DNA of 64,000 nucleotides from Streptomyces sp. NRRL F-5123 (GTDB lineage: Bacteria > Actinomycetota > Actinomycetes > Streptomycetales > Streptomycetaceae). Shown one piece after another: positions 42,915 to 51,608 of the stretch. The notes beneath the pieces were generated by a model that was not told the origin of the DNA, ran no database searches, and was given only the letters and a program-made list of their open reading frames with translations. Made by a program: the position numbers and the translations under genes. How positions within the stretch are numbered: the first letter of the stretch is position 1; each line of letters starts with the position of its first letter. The DNA is taken from positions 1 to 64,000 of the forward strand of contig NZ_JOHY01000054.1 of assembly GCF_000721495.1 (NCBI RefSeq). The letters run 5' to 3'.

Positions 42915-43607
42915 TCACCGGCCCGGGCGGACGGTGAGGTCGGTCAGCTCGGCGTCCCGCGGGAGGTCCAGGGCCGTCAGGACGGTGGTGGCCACCGACT
43001 CCGGGTCGATCCAGCGGGAGGGGTCGTAGGGCTTGCCCTCCTGCTGGTGGACCTTCTGCTGCATGGGCGTCGCGGTGCGGCTCGGGTAGACCGACGTCAC
43101 GCGGACGCCCGCCGCGTGCTCCTCGGCGCGAAGCGCGTCGGCCAGCGCGCGCAGCCCGAACTTGCTCGCGCCGTACGCGCTCCACTCGCCGCTCACGCTC
43201 AGTCCCGAGGTGGAGTTGACGAACACGACGCTGCCGCGGGACAGCCGCAGCTGGGGCAGCAGCAGCCGGGTCAGCTCGGCGGGGCCCATGAGGTTGACGG
43301 CGAGCGTCTCCTGCCAGATCTTCGGCGTGAGGTCGCCGACGAGGCCCAGCTCGACCGTGCCGGCGATGTGCAGCAGCGAGTCGAGCCGGTCCGGCGGCGA
43401 TTGGTGGCCGATCGCCCAGGAGAGCCGGGCCGGCTCGGCGAGATCCCCGACGAGGGTGCGCGCGCCCTCGTGGATCCCGGCGAGCTGCCGGGCCCGCGCG
43501 GCGTCCCTGGCCAGCAGCCAGACCTCGTCGCCGCGCTCCAGCAGCCGCCGCGCGACGGCACTCCCGATCCCGGACCCGGCCCCGGTGACGAGATGCACCC
43601 GGCTCAC
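42915..43607 (-). CDS. Short-chain dehydrogenase/reductase
   Basis: 230 residues. The cofactor motif TGAGSGIG near the N-terminus, LLHIAGTVELGLVGDL, SRGSVVFVNSTSGLSVSGEWSAYGASKFGLRALADALRAEE with the catalytic Ser and YxxxK. Classical SDR, probably NADP-linked given the Arg residues after the first strand. The GTG start at 43607 lies in a GTGA overlap with the stop of an upstream mini-ORF made of the 89-bp repeat. Substrate unknown. Confidence 0.88.
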   Translation of the reverse strand: MSRVHLVTGAGSGIGSAVARRLLERGDEVWLLARDAARARQLAGIHEGARTLVGDLAEPARLSWAIGHQSPPDRLDSLLHIAGTVELGLVGDLTPKIWQETLAVNLMGPAELTRLLLPQLRLSRGSVVFVNSTSGLSVSGEWSAYGASKFGLRALADALRAEEHAAGVRVTSVYPSRTATPMQQKVHQQEGKPYDPSRWIDPESVATTVLTALDLPRDAELTDLTVRPGR

Positions 43608-43684
43608 AGCCTGCCTCCGCCCGCTCGGCGACAGCGCGCCCCGAACCCCATCCGCGGCCCGGCCGCCTCGCGTGCGTCGCTCAC
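43604..43684 (-). CDS. Mini-ORF B formed by the 89-bp repeat, 26 codons
   Basis: GTG 43684 to TGA 43604 encodes (M)[19 protein letters not shown] plus a short Gly/Leu end. The start overlaps the stop of mini-ORF A (GTGA) and its stop overlaps the GTG of the SDR gene (GTGA). The same 12-base GAAGCGAACGGA present in the other unit is missing here. Whether the peptide is made or is a by-product of repeat expansion is unknown. Confidence 0.35.
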   Translation of the reverse strand: MSDAREAAGPRMGFGARCRRAGGGRL

Positions 43685-43834
43685 AGCCCGCCTCCGTTCG
43701 CTTCTCCGCCCGCTCGGCGACAGCGCGCCCCGAACCCCACCCGCGGCCCGGCCGCCTCGCGTGCGTCGCTCACAGCCCGCCTCCGTTCGCTTCTCCGCCC
43801 GCTCGGCGACAGCGCGCCCCGAACCCCACCCGCG
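43605..43834. repeat. 89-bp direct tandem repeat, about 2.5 copies
   Basis: The block GCTCGGCGACAGCGCGCC starts at 43623, 43712 and 43801. The last two are exactly 89 bases apart and the first two are also 89 apart with a 12-base deletion at the far end of the first unit. The units differ at only a few bases. Each contains a GTGAGC start and a preceding GGAGG-like sequence, and the right-hand partial copy encodes the C-terminal 20 or so residues of the LOG protein. Confidence 0.9.
43681..43773 (-). CDS. Mini-ORF A formed by the 89-bp repeat, 30 codons
   Basis: GTG 43773 to TGA 43681 encodes (M)[19 protein letters not shown] plus an [10 protein letters not shown] end. The start overlaps the LOG gene stop (GTGA) and its stop overlaps the start of mini-ORF B in the same way. 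The GTG is preceded by GGAGGCGGGCT, which could serve as a ribosome binding site, and this segment is itself part of the repeat. Confidence 0.35.
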   Translation of the reverse strand: MSDAREAAGPRVGFGARCRRAGGEANGGGL

Positions 43835-44270
43835 CCATCCTGCGGAGCTGGAGCTCCAGGCCGTCGTAGAAACCGGCGCTGTTGAGCAGGACCACCGGTT
43901 TGGAGTGCAGCCCGTGCTTCTTGAGCTCCAGGATCTCGGTGGCCTCGTCGAGCGTGCCCGTGCCGCCGACCATCACGACGACGGCGTCGCTGCGGCGCAG
44001 CAGCTCGGCCTTGCGCGTGGCGAGATCCGTGGTGACGATCATCTCGTCGGCGTTCTTGCGCGCCTTGTGCTGGAGGAATTCCACCGAGACCCCGACGAGC
44101 CGCCCGCCGGCCTCCTGGACGCTGTCGGCGAGGACCTTCATCAGGCCGGACTCGGAGCCGCCCCACACCAGCGCGTGGCCGCCGGCGCCGATCAGCTTGC
44201 CGAACTCGCGGGCCGGCTCGGTGTACTGCTCGCCGAGGTCGGAGGCCGACAGGAACACTCCGATGTTCAT
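43770..44270 (-). CDS. LOG family protein (TIGR00730, Rossmann-fold nucleotidase)
   Basis: 166 residues. Seen: [75 protein letters not shown] with the phosphoribohydrolase-like GGxGTxxE motif, and [20 protein letters not shown]. Family members cleave nucleoside 5'-monophosphates to release bases (cytokinin LOG) or act as ppGpp-binding nucleotidases. The C-terminus after LRRMA is [19 protein letters not shown], which comes from the 89-bp repeat, so the native end may have been replaced. The start overlaps mnmA in ATGA. Confidence 0.85.
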   Translation of the reverse strand: MNIGVFLSASDLGEQYTEPAREFGKLIGAGGHALVWGGSESGLMKVLADSVQEAGGRLVGVSVEFLQHKARKNADEMIVTTDLATRKAELLRRSDAVVVMVGGTGTLDEATEILELKKHGLHSKPVVLLNSAGFYDGLELQLRRMARVGFGARCRRAGGEANGGGL

Positions 44271-45454
44271 ACGCTCACCGCGGGCTTCTCCTCGTGGTCC
44301 TGGTGATCCTCGTGACGGGTCGCGGCCGCGACCGTGGCCCGCTCGGTGGTGGCGATGGTGGCCGAGCCCACGACGCGCGTGCCGTCGTAGAGGACGACCG
44401 CCTGGCCGGGTGCGACGCCGCGGACCGGGGCGGCGAAGCGGACGTGCAGCTCGCCCTCACGGGATTCCGCGGTCACCGCGACGTCCTCGCCGTGGGCGCG
44501 CAGCTGCGCCGTGTACGCCGCGGGGCCGGCCGGCGGGGTGCCGCACCAGCGCGGGCGGATCGCAGTGAGCGACGTGACGTCGAGCGCCTCGGCGGGCCCG
44601 ACCGTCACGGTGTTGTCGACCGGCGAGATGTCCAGCACGTAGCGCGGCTTGCCGTCGTCGGCTGGGACGCCGAGCCGCAGGCCCTTGCGCTGGCCGATGG
44701 TGAAGCCGTACGCGCCCTGGTGGGTGCCGACCCGCGCGCCGTCCTGGTCGACGATCGCGCCCTCGGCGCTGCCGAGCCGCCCGGCGAGGAAGCCCTGGGT
44801 GTCGCCGTCGGCGATGAAGCAGATGTCGTGGCTGTCGGGCTTGCGGGCGACGGCCAGGCCGCGCCGCTCGGCCTCGGCGCGGATCTCGTCCTTGGTGGTC
44901 AGGGTGTCGCCGAGCGGGAACATCGCGTGGGCGAGCTGCCGCTCGTCGAGCACGCCGAGCACGTACGACTGGTCCTTGGCCGCGTCGCTCGCCCGGTGCA
45001 GCTCGCGCGTGCCGTCCGCAGCGGTGACGATCGTGGCGTAGTGGCCGGTGCAGACCGCGTCGAAGCCCAGCGCGAGCGCCTTGTCGAGCAGCGCGGCGAA
45101 CTTGATCTTCTCGTTGCACCGCAGGCACGGATTCGGGGTGCGGCCGGCGGCGTACTCGCTGACGAAGTCCGCCACCACGTCCTCACGGAAGCGTTCGGCG
45201 AGATCCCAGACGTAGAAGGGGATACCGATGACGTCCGCCGCGCGGCGCGCGTCCCGGGAATCCTCCACCGTGCAGCAGCCGCGGGCGCCCGTACGGAAGC
45301 TCTGCGGATTCGCCGACAGGGCCAGGTGGACGCCGGTCACGTCGTGCCCGGCCTCGGCGGCGCGGGCGGCGGCCACCGCGGAGTCGACACCGCCGCTCAT
45401 GGCGGCGAGCACGCGCAGCCGGCGGGGCTCGGCGGGCTGGGGGAAGTCGTTCAC
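44267..45454 (-). CDS. mnmA: tRNA-specific 2-thiouridylase
   Basis: 395 residues from GTG 45454. The PP-loop ATP pyrophosphatase motif [21 protein letters not shown], the catalytic cysteine in [27 protein letters not shown], and the second cysteine in [11 protein letters not shown], then a beta-barrel C-terminal domain. It makes 2-thiouridine at position 34 of Lys, Glu and Gln tRNAs using sulfur that comes from cysteine desulfurase, encoded nearby. Divergent from the thioesterase gene. Confidence 0.95.
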   Translation of the reverse strand: MNDFPQPAEPRRLRVLAAMSGGVDSAVAAARAAEAGHDVTGVHLALSANPQSFRTGARGCCTVEDSRDARRAADVIGIPFYVWDLAERFREDVVADFVSEYAAGRTPNPCLRCNEKIKFAALLDKALALGFDAVCTGHYATIVTAADGTRELHRASDAAKDQSYVLGVLDERQLAHAMFPLGDTLTTKDEIRAEAERRGLAVARKPDSHDICFIADGDTQGFLAGRLGSAEGAIVDQDGARVGTHQGAYGFTIGQRKGLRLGVPADDGKPRYVLDISPVDNTVTVGPAEALDVTSLTAIRPRWCGTPPAGPAAYTAQLRAHGEDVAVTAESREGELHVRFAAPVRGVAPGQAVVLYDGTRVVGSATIATTERATVAAATRHEDHQDHEEKPAVSV

Positions 45455-45493
45455 CAGTCCAGGGTAACGGCCCGCTCCCGGCGGGCCTCCCGG

Positions 45494-45502
45494 TTGTCCA
45501 CA
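45494..45502. promoter_or_regulatory. Exact DnaA-box sequence
   Basis: TTGTCCACA matches the Streptomyces DnaA box consensus exactly, in the gap between mnmA and the thioesterase gene. A single box with no cluster or AT-rich unwinding region is not an origin. It may be a chance match or an isolated DnaA site. Confidence 0.35.
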
Positions 45503-45692
45503 GGCCTGCCGCGGCCCTGGCGCGAGCCCGTCCGGATCCGGGCCGCGGGGGCGGAAGACGCGGGCGGGTCCGGGGTGTTGCACCACCGGGGCCGCCCGGC
45601 GGCCTCCGCGGGACCGCCCCGGCGCGGCGGTGCTGCGGCGGACGCCCCGGGGGGCTGGACAACCGGCGACTACCGACGGGTAACATCGATCC

Positions 45693-46553
45693 ATGGCAGA
45701 TGCACCGGCCCGCGCGGCCATCGGGGACAGCGAGTTCGACCGCGACACGGCAGTGGTCGCGCGGCCGGACGAGCCGGGCACGTACGACGCCGGGCTCTCC
45801 GAGGGCTGGACGATCATCAGGGCCGTCAACGGCGGCTACCTGCTGGCCGTCGTCGCCCGCGCGCTGCGCGCCGCACTGCCGCACCCCGACCCGCTGACGA
45901 TCACCGCGCACTACCTGACGGCCTCCGAGCCCGGGCCCGCGGTGGTCAGGACGCAGATCGTGCGGGCCGGTCGGAGCATGTCCACCGGCCAGGCCTCGCT
46001 CCACCAGCGCGACGCCGAGGGGCGCGAGGTCGAGCGGATCCGGGTGATCGCCGGCTACGGCGACCTCGGGGCGCTCCCCGACGACGTCCGCACCTCGGCC
46101 AAGCCGCCGCTGATGCCTTCCTACGACGACTGCGTCGGATCGCAGGACGCGCCCGGCGGCGGGCCCGTCACCGGCTCCACCGCGATCCTCGACCGGCTCG
46201 ACCTGCGCCTCGACCCGGCGACCGCGGGCTGGGCGGTCGGGGCGCCCTCCGGCGCGGGCGAGATGCGCGGCTGGCTGGGCCTGGCGGACGGGCGCGACCA
46301 CGACGCACTGTCGCTGCTGCTGGCCGTCGACGCCCTGCCGCCGACCGCCTTCGACCTGGGTCTGGCCGGGTGGGTGCCGACGGTCGAACTGACCGTCCAC
46401 CTGCGGGCCGCCCCTGCGCCGGGGCCGGTGCGTGTGGCCATCTCCACCCGCAACCTGGCGGGCGGGCTGCTCGAGGAGGACGCCGAGGTGTGGGACTCCC
46501 AGGACCGGCTGGTGGCGCAGTCCCGCCAGCTGGCGCGTGCCCTGCGCGCCTGA
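45693..46553 (+). CDS. Acyl-CoA thioesterase family protein (double hot-dog)
   Basis: 286 residues starting [19 protein letters not shown]. Hot-dog half one contains [67 protein letters not shown]; half two ends with [54 protein letters not shown]. This is the TesB/4HBT_3-like tandem hot-dog arrangement. It hydrolyses acyl-CoA esters; substrate length unknown. It is the first of two closely spaced plus-strand genes. Confidence 0.85.
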   Translation: MADAPARAAIGDSEFDRDTAVVARPDEPGTYDAGLSEGWTIIRAVNGGYLLAVVARALRAALPHPDPLTITAHYLTASEPGPAVVRTQIVRAGRSMSTGQASLHQRDAEGREVERIRVIAGYGDLGALPDDVRTSAKPPLMPSYDDCVGSQDAPGGGPVTGSTAILDRLDLRLDPATAGWAVGAPSGAGEMRGWLGLADGRDHDALSLLLAVDALPPTAFDLGLAGWVPTVELTVHLRAAPAPGPVRVAISTRNLAGGLLEEDAEVWDSQDRLVAQSRQLARALRA

Positions 46554-46659
46554 CCGCGGCGTATTGCCGGTCGGCGGCGGGCTCGCCGGGCCGGGTCCGC
46601 GGGGGCGGCCGGAGAGCACCGGGGAGCGGGCGGCGCGCGGACCGTAGAATCGACGGACC

Positions 46660-47826
46660 ATGGCCTACTTCGATCACGCCGCCACGACGCCCATGCTGCC
46701 GGAGGCGGTCGAGGCGCTGACCGCGCACCTCACGGTGACCGGGAACGCCTCGGCACTCCACGCCGCCGGCCGCCGGGCCCGGCGCACGGTCGAGGAGTCC
46801 CGCGAGGCCCTGGCCGAGGCACTCGGCACCCGGCCGAGCGAGGTCGTCTTCACCGGCGGCGGCACCGAGTCGGACAACCTGGCCGTCAAGGGCCTGTTCT
46901 GGGCGCGCCGGGCGGCCGACCCGCGCCGGGTCAGGGTGCTGGCGAGCCCGGTGGAGCACCACGCGGTACTGGACGCGGTGCACTGGCTGGCCGACCACGA
47001 GGGCGCCCTCGTGGAGTGGCTGCCGGTCGACTCCTACGGCAGGGTGCACCCCGAGGCGCTGCGCACCGCGCTGGCCGCGCATCCCGACGAGACGGCCCTG
47101 GTCACCGTCATGTGGGCGAACAACGAGGTCGGCACGATCCTCCCGGTCGCGGAGCTGGCCGCGGTGTGCGCGGAGTTCGGGGTGCCGATGCACTCCGACG
47201 CGGTGCAGGCCTTCGGCCAGGCGGACGTCGACTTCGCGGCCTCGGGCCTGGACGCGATGACCGTGACCGGGCACAAGGTGGGCGGCCCCTACGGGGTCGG
47301 CGCGCTGCTGCTGCGCCGCGACGACACCCCCGTGCCGCTGCTGCACGGCGGCGAGCAGGAGCGCAGCCGCTCGGGCACCCTCGACGTGCCGGCCATCGCG
47401 GCCTTCGCGGCGGCGGGCACGCTCGCGGCGCGGCACCGCACGGAATTCACCGCGCAGGTCGGTGCGCTGCGCGACGACCTGGTGCGCGGGGTGCGGGCCG
47501 CGGTGCCGGACGCGGTACTCAACGGCGACCCGGCCGCCGGGGGCCGGCTCGCCTCGATCGCGCACTTCACCTTCCCCGGGTGCGAGGGCGACGCCCTCCT
47601 GCTGCTGCTGGACGCGCAGGGCATCGCCTGCTCCACCGGCTCGGCCTGCACCGCGGGTGTCGCCCAGCCCAGTCATGTGCTGCTCGCCATGGGCCGCCCC
47701 GCCCCGGACGCCCGCGCGACGCTGCGCTTCTCGCTCGGCCACACCACGACCGCCGGGGAGGTCGCCGAGCTGGTACGGGCGATCGGCCCGGCCGTCGAGC
47801 GCGCCAGGACCGCCGGCCAGACCTGA
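46660..47826 (+). CDS. Cysteine desulfurase
   Basis: 388 residues, class V aminotransferase fold. Seen: [69 protein letters not shown], the PLP lysine in [36 protein letters not shown], and the catalytic cysteine loop [12 protein letters not shown]. It removes sulfur from cysteine as a protein-bound persulfide for MnmA and Fe-S assembly. Its neighbourhood with mnmA fits a tRNA-thiolation role; IscS-like rather than SufS-like by the loop. Confidence 0.94.
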   Translation: MAYFDHAATTPMLPEAVEALTAHLTVTGNASALHAAGRRARRTVEESREALAEALGTRPSEVVFTGGGTESDNLAVKGLFWARRAADPRRVRVLASPVEHHAVLDAVHWLADHEGALVEWLPVDSYGRVHPEALRTALAAHPDETALVTVMWANNEVGTILPVAELAAVCAEFGVPMHSDAVQAFGQADVDFAASGLDAMTVTGHKVGGPYGVGALLLRRDDTPVPLLHGGEQERSRSGTLDVPAIAAFAAAGTLAARHRTEFTAQVGALRDDLVRGVRAAVPDAVLNGDPAAGGRLASIAHFTFPGCEGDALLLLLDAQGIACSTGSACTAGVAQPSHVLLAMGRPAPDARATLRFSLGHTTTAGEVAELVRAIGPAVERARTAGQT

Positions 47827-47916
47827 CGGCGCCGCCCGCGGGTGGACACACCGCCCCGGTCCGACTCGCCCGGCCCGCGGGCAGACGGACGGCGCGCGCA
47901 ACGCTACGGTCGGAGC

Positions 47917-49413
47917 ATGGATGATCGGCTCCGCGCGGTCTGCGACCTGATGATGCCCACCGTCCGGGAGATGGCCGGGCTGCACGAGTACGACGGCCGC
48001 GTGCAGGACCTCTCCCCCGACGGAATACGCCGCGCCCTTGCCGCGGTCGACACTGCCCGGCGCAATACACCGCGCCTTCCCGACCCGCACGACGAGGCGC
48101 ACCTGAGCGTCTTCGAAGAGGCGGTCCGGGTCCAGTACGGCGAGCTGGAAATACACCGGCGCGACCCCTACCCGCATCTGTCCAACCTCGAACTCGCCTG
48201 CTACGACCGGGAATACGCCTCCCGCAAGGAGCGCGCCGCGGCGCGCCGCAGGCACCTCGCGCAGTGGCCCGACGCGGTGGACGCCGCCCTGGCCTCGCTC
48301 GACCGGGTGAGCGCGCCCGTCGCCTCCGCGCTGCTCGGCTCGGCCCGCGGGCTCGCCTTCGGCCTCGACCCGGACGACGGTGTGGAGTCCGACGCCCTGG
48401 ACGCGCACGCCCGGCTGACCGCCCACCTGGAGCACGCCGCCGAGCACGGCGACCCCGACCCGCGACTCGGCGGGCCCGGCCTGGCCGCGCTGATGGGCTC
48501 CCAGGAGGGCATGCGGGTGGACCTGACGGCCCTCGCCGAGTCGGCGGACCGGGAGCGCGTACGGCTCGGCCAGCTGCTCGCCGACTCCTGCCGCGCGCTC
48601 GACCCTCGCCGGTCGGTCGACGACCTCATCCCCGAGCTGCTCGCCGACCACCCGGGCGCCGACGGCGTCATCCCGGCCGCCGCCCGGCTCACCGAGGAGG
48701 TCATCGCCTTCACCCGCCAGCGGCAGCTCGCGCCCTACCTCGACGGCGAGTGTCTGGTGGGGCCCGCGCCGCCCTCGCGCCGCTGGGCGATGGCCATGAT
48801 GACGTGGGCGGGCCCGGGCGAGCCCGAGACGCCGTCCTGGTACCACGTGACCCCGCCCGAGCCGGACTGGCCCGCGCAGGAGCGGGAGGAGTGGCTGACG
48901 GTCTTCAGCCGCACCAGCCTGCCGTCGATCACCGTGCACGAGGTCGCGCCCGGCCACTTCGCGCACGGCCGCGCCCTGCGCCGGGCGGCCGGCCCGGTCC
49001 GCCGGGTGCTGCACAGCCTGGCCTTCTGCGAGGGCTGGGCACATTACGTCGAGGAGGTCTGCCTCGACGAGGGCTTCCGGGCGCGCGACCCGCGCTTCGC
49101 GATCGGCGTGGCCCTGGAGGCGCTGGTCCGGGTGACCCGGCTGACCTGCGCGATCGGGCTGCACACCGGGGCGATGGACGTGGCCGAGGCCACGCACCTG
49201 TTCGTCAGGGACGCGCATCTGGCCCCGGCGGGGGCCGCCTCGGAGGCGCGCCGCGGGACCTTCGACGCCGGATACGGGCGGTACACCTGGGGGAAGCTGG
49301 AGATCATGCGGGCGCGCGAACGCGCGGAGCGCTCGGCGTCGTTCTCGCTGCCGGCCTTCCACGCCGAGTTGCTCGCGCTCGGGGCGCCGCCGCTGGGCCT
49401 GCTGGACACCTGA
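47917..49413 (+). CDS. DUF885-family putative metallohydrolase
   Basis: 498 residues from ATG 47917 (GGAG upstream). A largely helical protein with TVHEVAPGHFAHGRALRRAAG, an HEvxPGH zinc-binding pattern, and a downstream AFCEGWAHYVEEVCLDEGF that supplies the third ligand. DUF885 proteins are thought to be M2/M32-like peptidases; substrate unknown. Transcribed with the cysteine desulfurase direction, 90 bases after it. Confidence 0.82.
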   Translation: MDDRLRAVCDLMMPTVREMAGLHEYDGRVQDLSPDGIRRALAAVDTARRNTPRLPDPHDEAHLSVFEEAVRVQYGELEIHRRDPYPHLSNLELACYDREYASRKERAAARRRHLAQWPDAVDAALASLDRVSAPVASALLGSARGLAFGLDPDDGVESDALDAHARLTAHLEHAAEHGDPDPRLGGPGLAALMGSQEGMRVDLTALAESADRERVRLGQLLADSCRALDPRRSVDDLIPELLADHPGADGVIPAAARLTEEVIAFTRQRQLAPYLDGECLVGPAPPSRRWAMAMMTWAGPGEPETPSWYHVTPPEPDWPAQEREEWLTVFSRTSLPSITVHEVAPGHFAHGRALRRAAGPVRRVLHSLAFCEGWAHYVEEVCLDEGFRARDPRFAIGVALEALVRVTRLTCAIGLHTGAMDVAEATHLFVRDAHLAPAGAASEARRGTFDAGYGRYTWGKLEIMRARERAERSASFSLPAFHAELLALGAPPLGLLDT

Positions 49414-49469
49414 GCGCGTGTCCGGGGCGTGCCGTCCGGGATCCGCGCCGCTGCGCGTCGCCCCGGCGC

Positions 49470-50240
49470 TCAGTAACGCGGCGGCGGGCCCCAGGCGGGC
49501 GGGCTGCTGAAGGCGTCGCGGTCGAAGAGGGGCTGGGCGTTGGCGCGCAGCCACATCGCGACCGGGTCGTGCGGGTCGGACATCGCGACCGTCGAGACCG
49601 GCAGACCCTCCGGGACGCCGGGCACGGCCTGCTGCATCATCAGCCGTACGGCCTCCACCGCCTGCGGCGAGGAGTCGTAGACCTCGACGCCGATCGCGAG
49701 GTACGCCTCGCCCAGCGCGGGCTGTACCCACGCCTGCCGCAGCGCGCGTACCGCGGGCGTACGCTGCGCCGCCGTGGCCAGCAGCGCGTAGAACTGCGGC
49801 ATCTGCACCGCCGGCTCGCCGATCCGCAGCGGGCCCGCGGGCAGCAGGTCCAGGCCCGCGGCGACGCGGCGCAGGTCGGGCCAGGGGATGCCGACGCCGC
49901 CGCCGGGGGCGTGCGGGTTGAGCCACAGGCCGCAGTGGTCGGGGAAGAGGCTGAGCGCGATGTCCCGGCCGGTTGCGACCTCGTGCTCGCGGTTCCAGCC
50001 GCTGGCGCCCAGCTCGCGCGGGGAGGTGCAGCACGGGGCGTAGCGGTGGCCGGAGACCTCCATCGCGGCGTACTGGGCGTCGGGGGTGCCGGGCGCGCCC
50101 TGCCACAGCAGCATCCAGACCTGGCCGTCGGCCAACGACGCGAGCAGGTTCTCGTATGCGTCGTAGCGGCCGGGCGCCACCTGGAGCAGCATCTGCTCCA
50201 CATGGCCGGCCGCCGCGCCGCCGTGCGCGCCCGCGATCAC
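49470..50240 (-). CDS. SseB-like protein (enhanced serine sensitivity family), paralogue 1
   Basis: 256 residues from GTG 50240. The N-terminal part carries the SseB-type pattern ADGQVWMLLWQGAPGTPDAQYAAMEVSGHRYAPCCTSPRELGASG, and the C-terminal half the second domain (RIGEPAVQMPQFYALLATAAQRTPAVRALRQAWV..., AYLAIGVEVYDSS). A related gene follows at 50396. SseB proteins affect serine tolerance and their function in actinomycetes is unclear; the glycine/serine operon lies next door on the other strand. Confidence 0.75.
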   Translation of the reverse strand: MIAGAHGGAAAGHVEQMLLQVAPGRYDAYENLLASLADGQVWMLLWQGAPGTPDAQYAAMEVSGHRYAPCCTSPRELGASGWNREHEVATGRDIALSLFPDHCGLWLNPHAPGGGVGIPWPDLRRVAAGLDLLPAGPLRIGEPAVQMPQFYALLATAAQRTPAVRALRQAWVQPALGEAYLAIGVEVYDSSPQAVEAVRLMMQQAVPGVPEGLPVSTVAMSDPHDPVAMWLRANAQPLFDRDAFSSPPAWGPPPRY

Positions 50241-50350
50241 GTCGGACCGCCCCTTTCCCGTCAGTTCGTCTTACGCCGTCATTACGCCATCAAATCAGGT
50301 CGGCTCCGACCGGTGGAACGCTGACCGACTCAAGCGGCACGGACTAAATG

Positions 50351-50372
50351 GCTCGTATACGGCTCGTATACG
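50351..50372. repeat. Two direct 11-bp repeats GCTCGTATACG
   Basis: GCTCGTATACG occurs at 50351-50361 and 50362-50372, each containing the palindrome CGTATACG. They lie just after the SseB-like paralogue 2 stop and before the promoter area of paralogue 1. They could be tandem operator sites. Confidence 0.55.
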
Positions 50373-50395
50373 CCCGCACCGGGCATCCGCCGGAG

Positions 50396-51154
50396 TCAGT
50401 CCGTGGCGTAGAAGGGCCGGACGGTCTCCAGCATCCAGTCGGCCACCGGGTCCTGGGCGACGTCGAGCAGGATCAGATGGACCGGCCAGGGCAGCGGCGC
50501 GGCGCCCAGTGCCCGGCCGAGCGCGTCCATGGCGGCGGCGCGGTCGCTCTCCTGCCAGCCGTCCAGCTCGACGCCGACGAAGAGCGCGGGCGGCTCCTCC
50601 TCGACGGCGGCCATGGCGCGGCGGGCGCTCAGCACCACGGGCGTGACGGCGTACTCCGCGGCGGCGATGGCCAGGAAGTCGACCGGCTCCTCGTCCGGCG
50701 CGGGCTCCCACAGCCGCACCCTGGCGCCGCCGGGGACCTGCTCGCCGTACGCCCCGGGCGTCCGGGCCCCGCGGCACAGCTCGGCGACCGCGGCGGGCGG
50801 CAGCGGCACTCCCACGGCTCCGCCGGGGTTGACGGCGATGCCGACCATCGGGGGCAGGCCGCGGGCGAAGTCGCGGACCGGCGCGACCGTGCAGGCCATG
50901 CCCTCGGCGGCGAGCCGGTACTGCTGCTCCGAGCTGAAGACCGGCACATAGGGCGCGCCGCCCAGCTCCACGGTGGGCAGGTCGAGGTCGGTGGACGCGG
51001 GCGAGCCGCCGTTGGGCAGCGGCACCCACACGTGGGAGCGGCCGAGTACCTCCAGCAGCCGGGGGGTCGCGGCGGGGTTGCCGAGGCTGGCCGCGAGCAC
51101 CTCCTCCAGCTCGTTCGCCGGCCATATGTACGGTGCCGGATTGTCCATGTCCAT
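50396..51154 (-). CDS. SseB-like protein, paralogue 2
   Basis: 252 residues. MDMDNPAPYIWPANELEEVLAASLGNPAATPRLLEVLGRSHVWVPLPNGG..., VPVFSSEQQYRLAAEG and a C-terminal AAEYAVTPVVLSARRAMAAVEEEPPALFVGVELDG domain, the two-domain SseB layout. It is upstream of paralogue 1 on the same strand with a gap of 155 bases. It diverges from the glycine riboswitch and gcvT. Function unknown; name reflects family only. Confidence 0.8.
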   Translation of the reverse strand: MDMDNPAPYIWPANELEEVLAASLGNPAATPRLLEVLGRSHVWVPLPNGGSPASTDLDLPTVELGGAPYVPVFSSEQQYRLAAEGMACTVAPVRDFARGLPPMVGIAVNPGGAVGVPLPPAAVAELCRGARTPGAYGEQVPGGARVRLWEPAPDEEPVDFLAIAAAEYAVTPVVLSARRAMAAVEEEPPALFVGVELDGWQESDRAAAMDALGRALGAAPLPWPVHLILLDVAQDPVADWMLETVRPFYATD

Positions 51155-51335
51155 CCTCGTCCGCGCTGTGTGCCGCCGTCGGCGGCACCCGTTGCCTGCC
51201 GGGAAACCCTATCGGCTGGCCGCCGCCCCCGCCCGGGCATGCGATGATGGCGGCGCGTACCGGCGGCGGGAAGGGCACGACCTGCGCCGGCGGCACGAGC
51301 AGTACCCACAATTCGCATACCGGCCGTTCGAAGGC

Positions 51336-51547
51336 CGCGCGGGAGAGTCCCGCCCCACCGGACGACGGCGGGGGCCGGGCGCCGAAGGAGCAAGTCCTCC
51401 CTTGAATCTCTCAGGCACAGATACCGCGCGGACGAGGCAGATCTGAAAAGCGGGCGGGCCGCGTTCACCGGTCCCGCCCCACCCAAGGTGCAAGCCGGGG
51501 CCCGCAGGGTCACGGTGAACCTCTCAGGTTCCGATGACAGATGGGGA
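51336..51547 (+). ncRNA. Tandem glycine riboswitch
   Basis: Two similar aptamers in a row. Aptamer 1 has GGAGAG (51342), GCCGAAGGAGCAA, AATCTCTCAGGCACAGATACC and GGACGAGGC. A short linker (CAGATCTGAAAAGCG) follows. Aptamer 2 has CCAAGGTGCAAG, AACCTCTCAGGTTCCGATGACAG and a closing GATGGGG. These are the conserved bulges of the glycine riboswitch, and the element sits directly upstream of gcvT, its usual target. High glycine is expected to turn on the cleavage system. Confidence 0.93.
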
Positions 51548-51567
51548 GGCCGGGGTCAGCCCCGGCC
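51548..51567 (+). promoter_or_regulatory. Hairpin after riboswitch aptamer 2
   Basis: GGCCGGGG and CCCCGGCC form an 8-bp stem with a TCAG loop directly after the second aptamer and about 40 bases before gcvT. It may be the expression platform; there is no T-run, so a translational or antiterminator role is possible. Confidence 0.5.
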
Positions 51568-51608
51568 GGCAGTCCACGACCCGTCCGCCGCTTTTGGGAG
51601 CACCTTCG

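Noticed and set aside
45494..45502. DnaA-type box as evidence for an origin
   Set aside because: Single boxes here and at 52910 lack clustering, AT-rich DNA and dnaA/dnaN neighbours.
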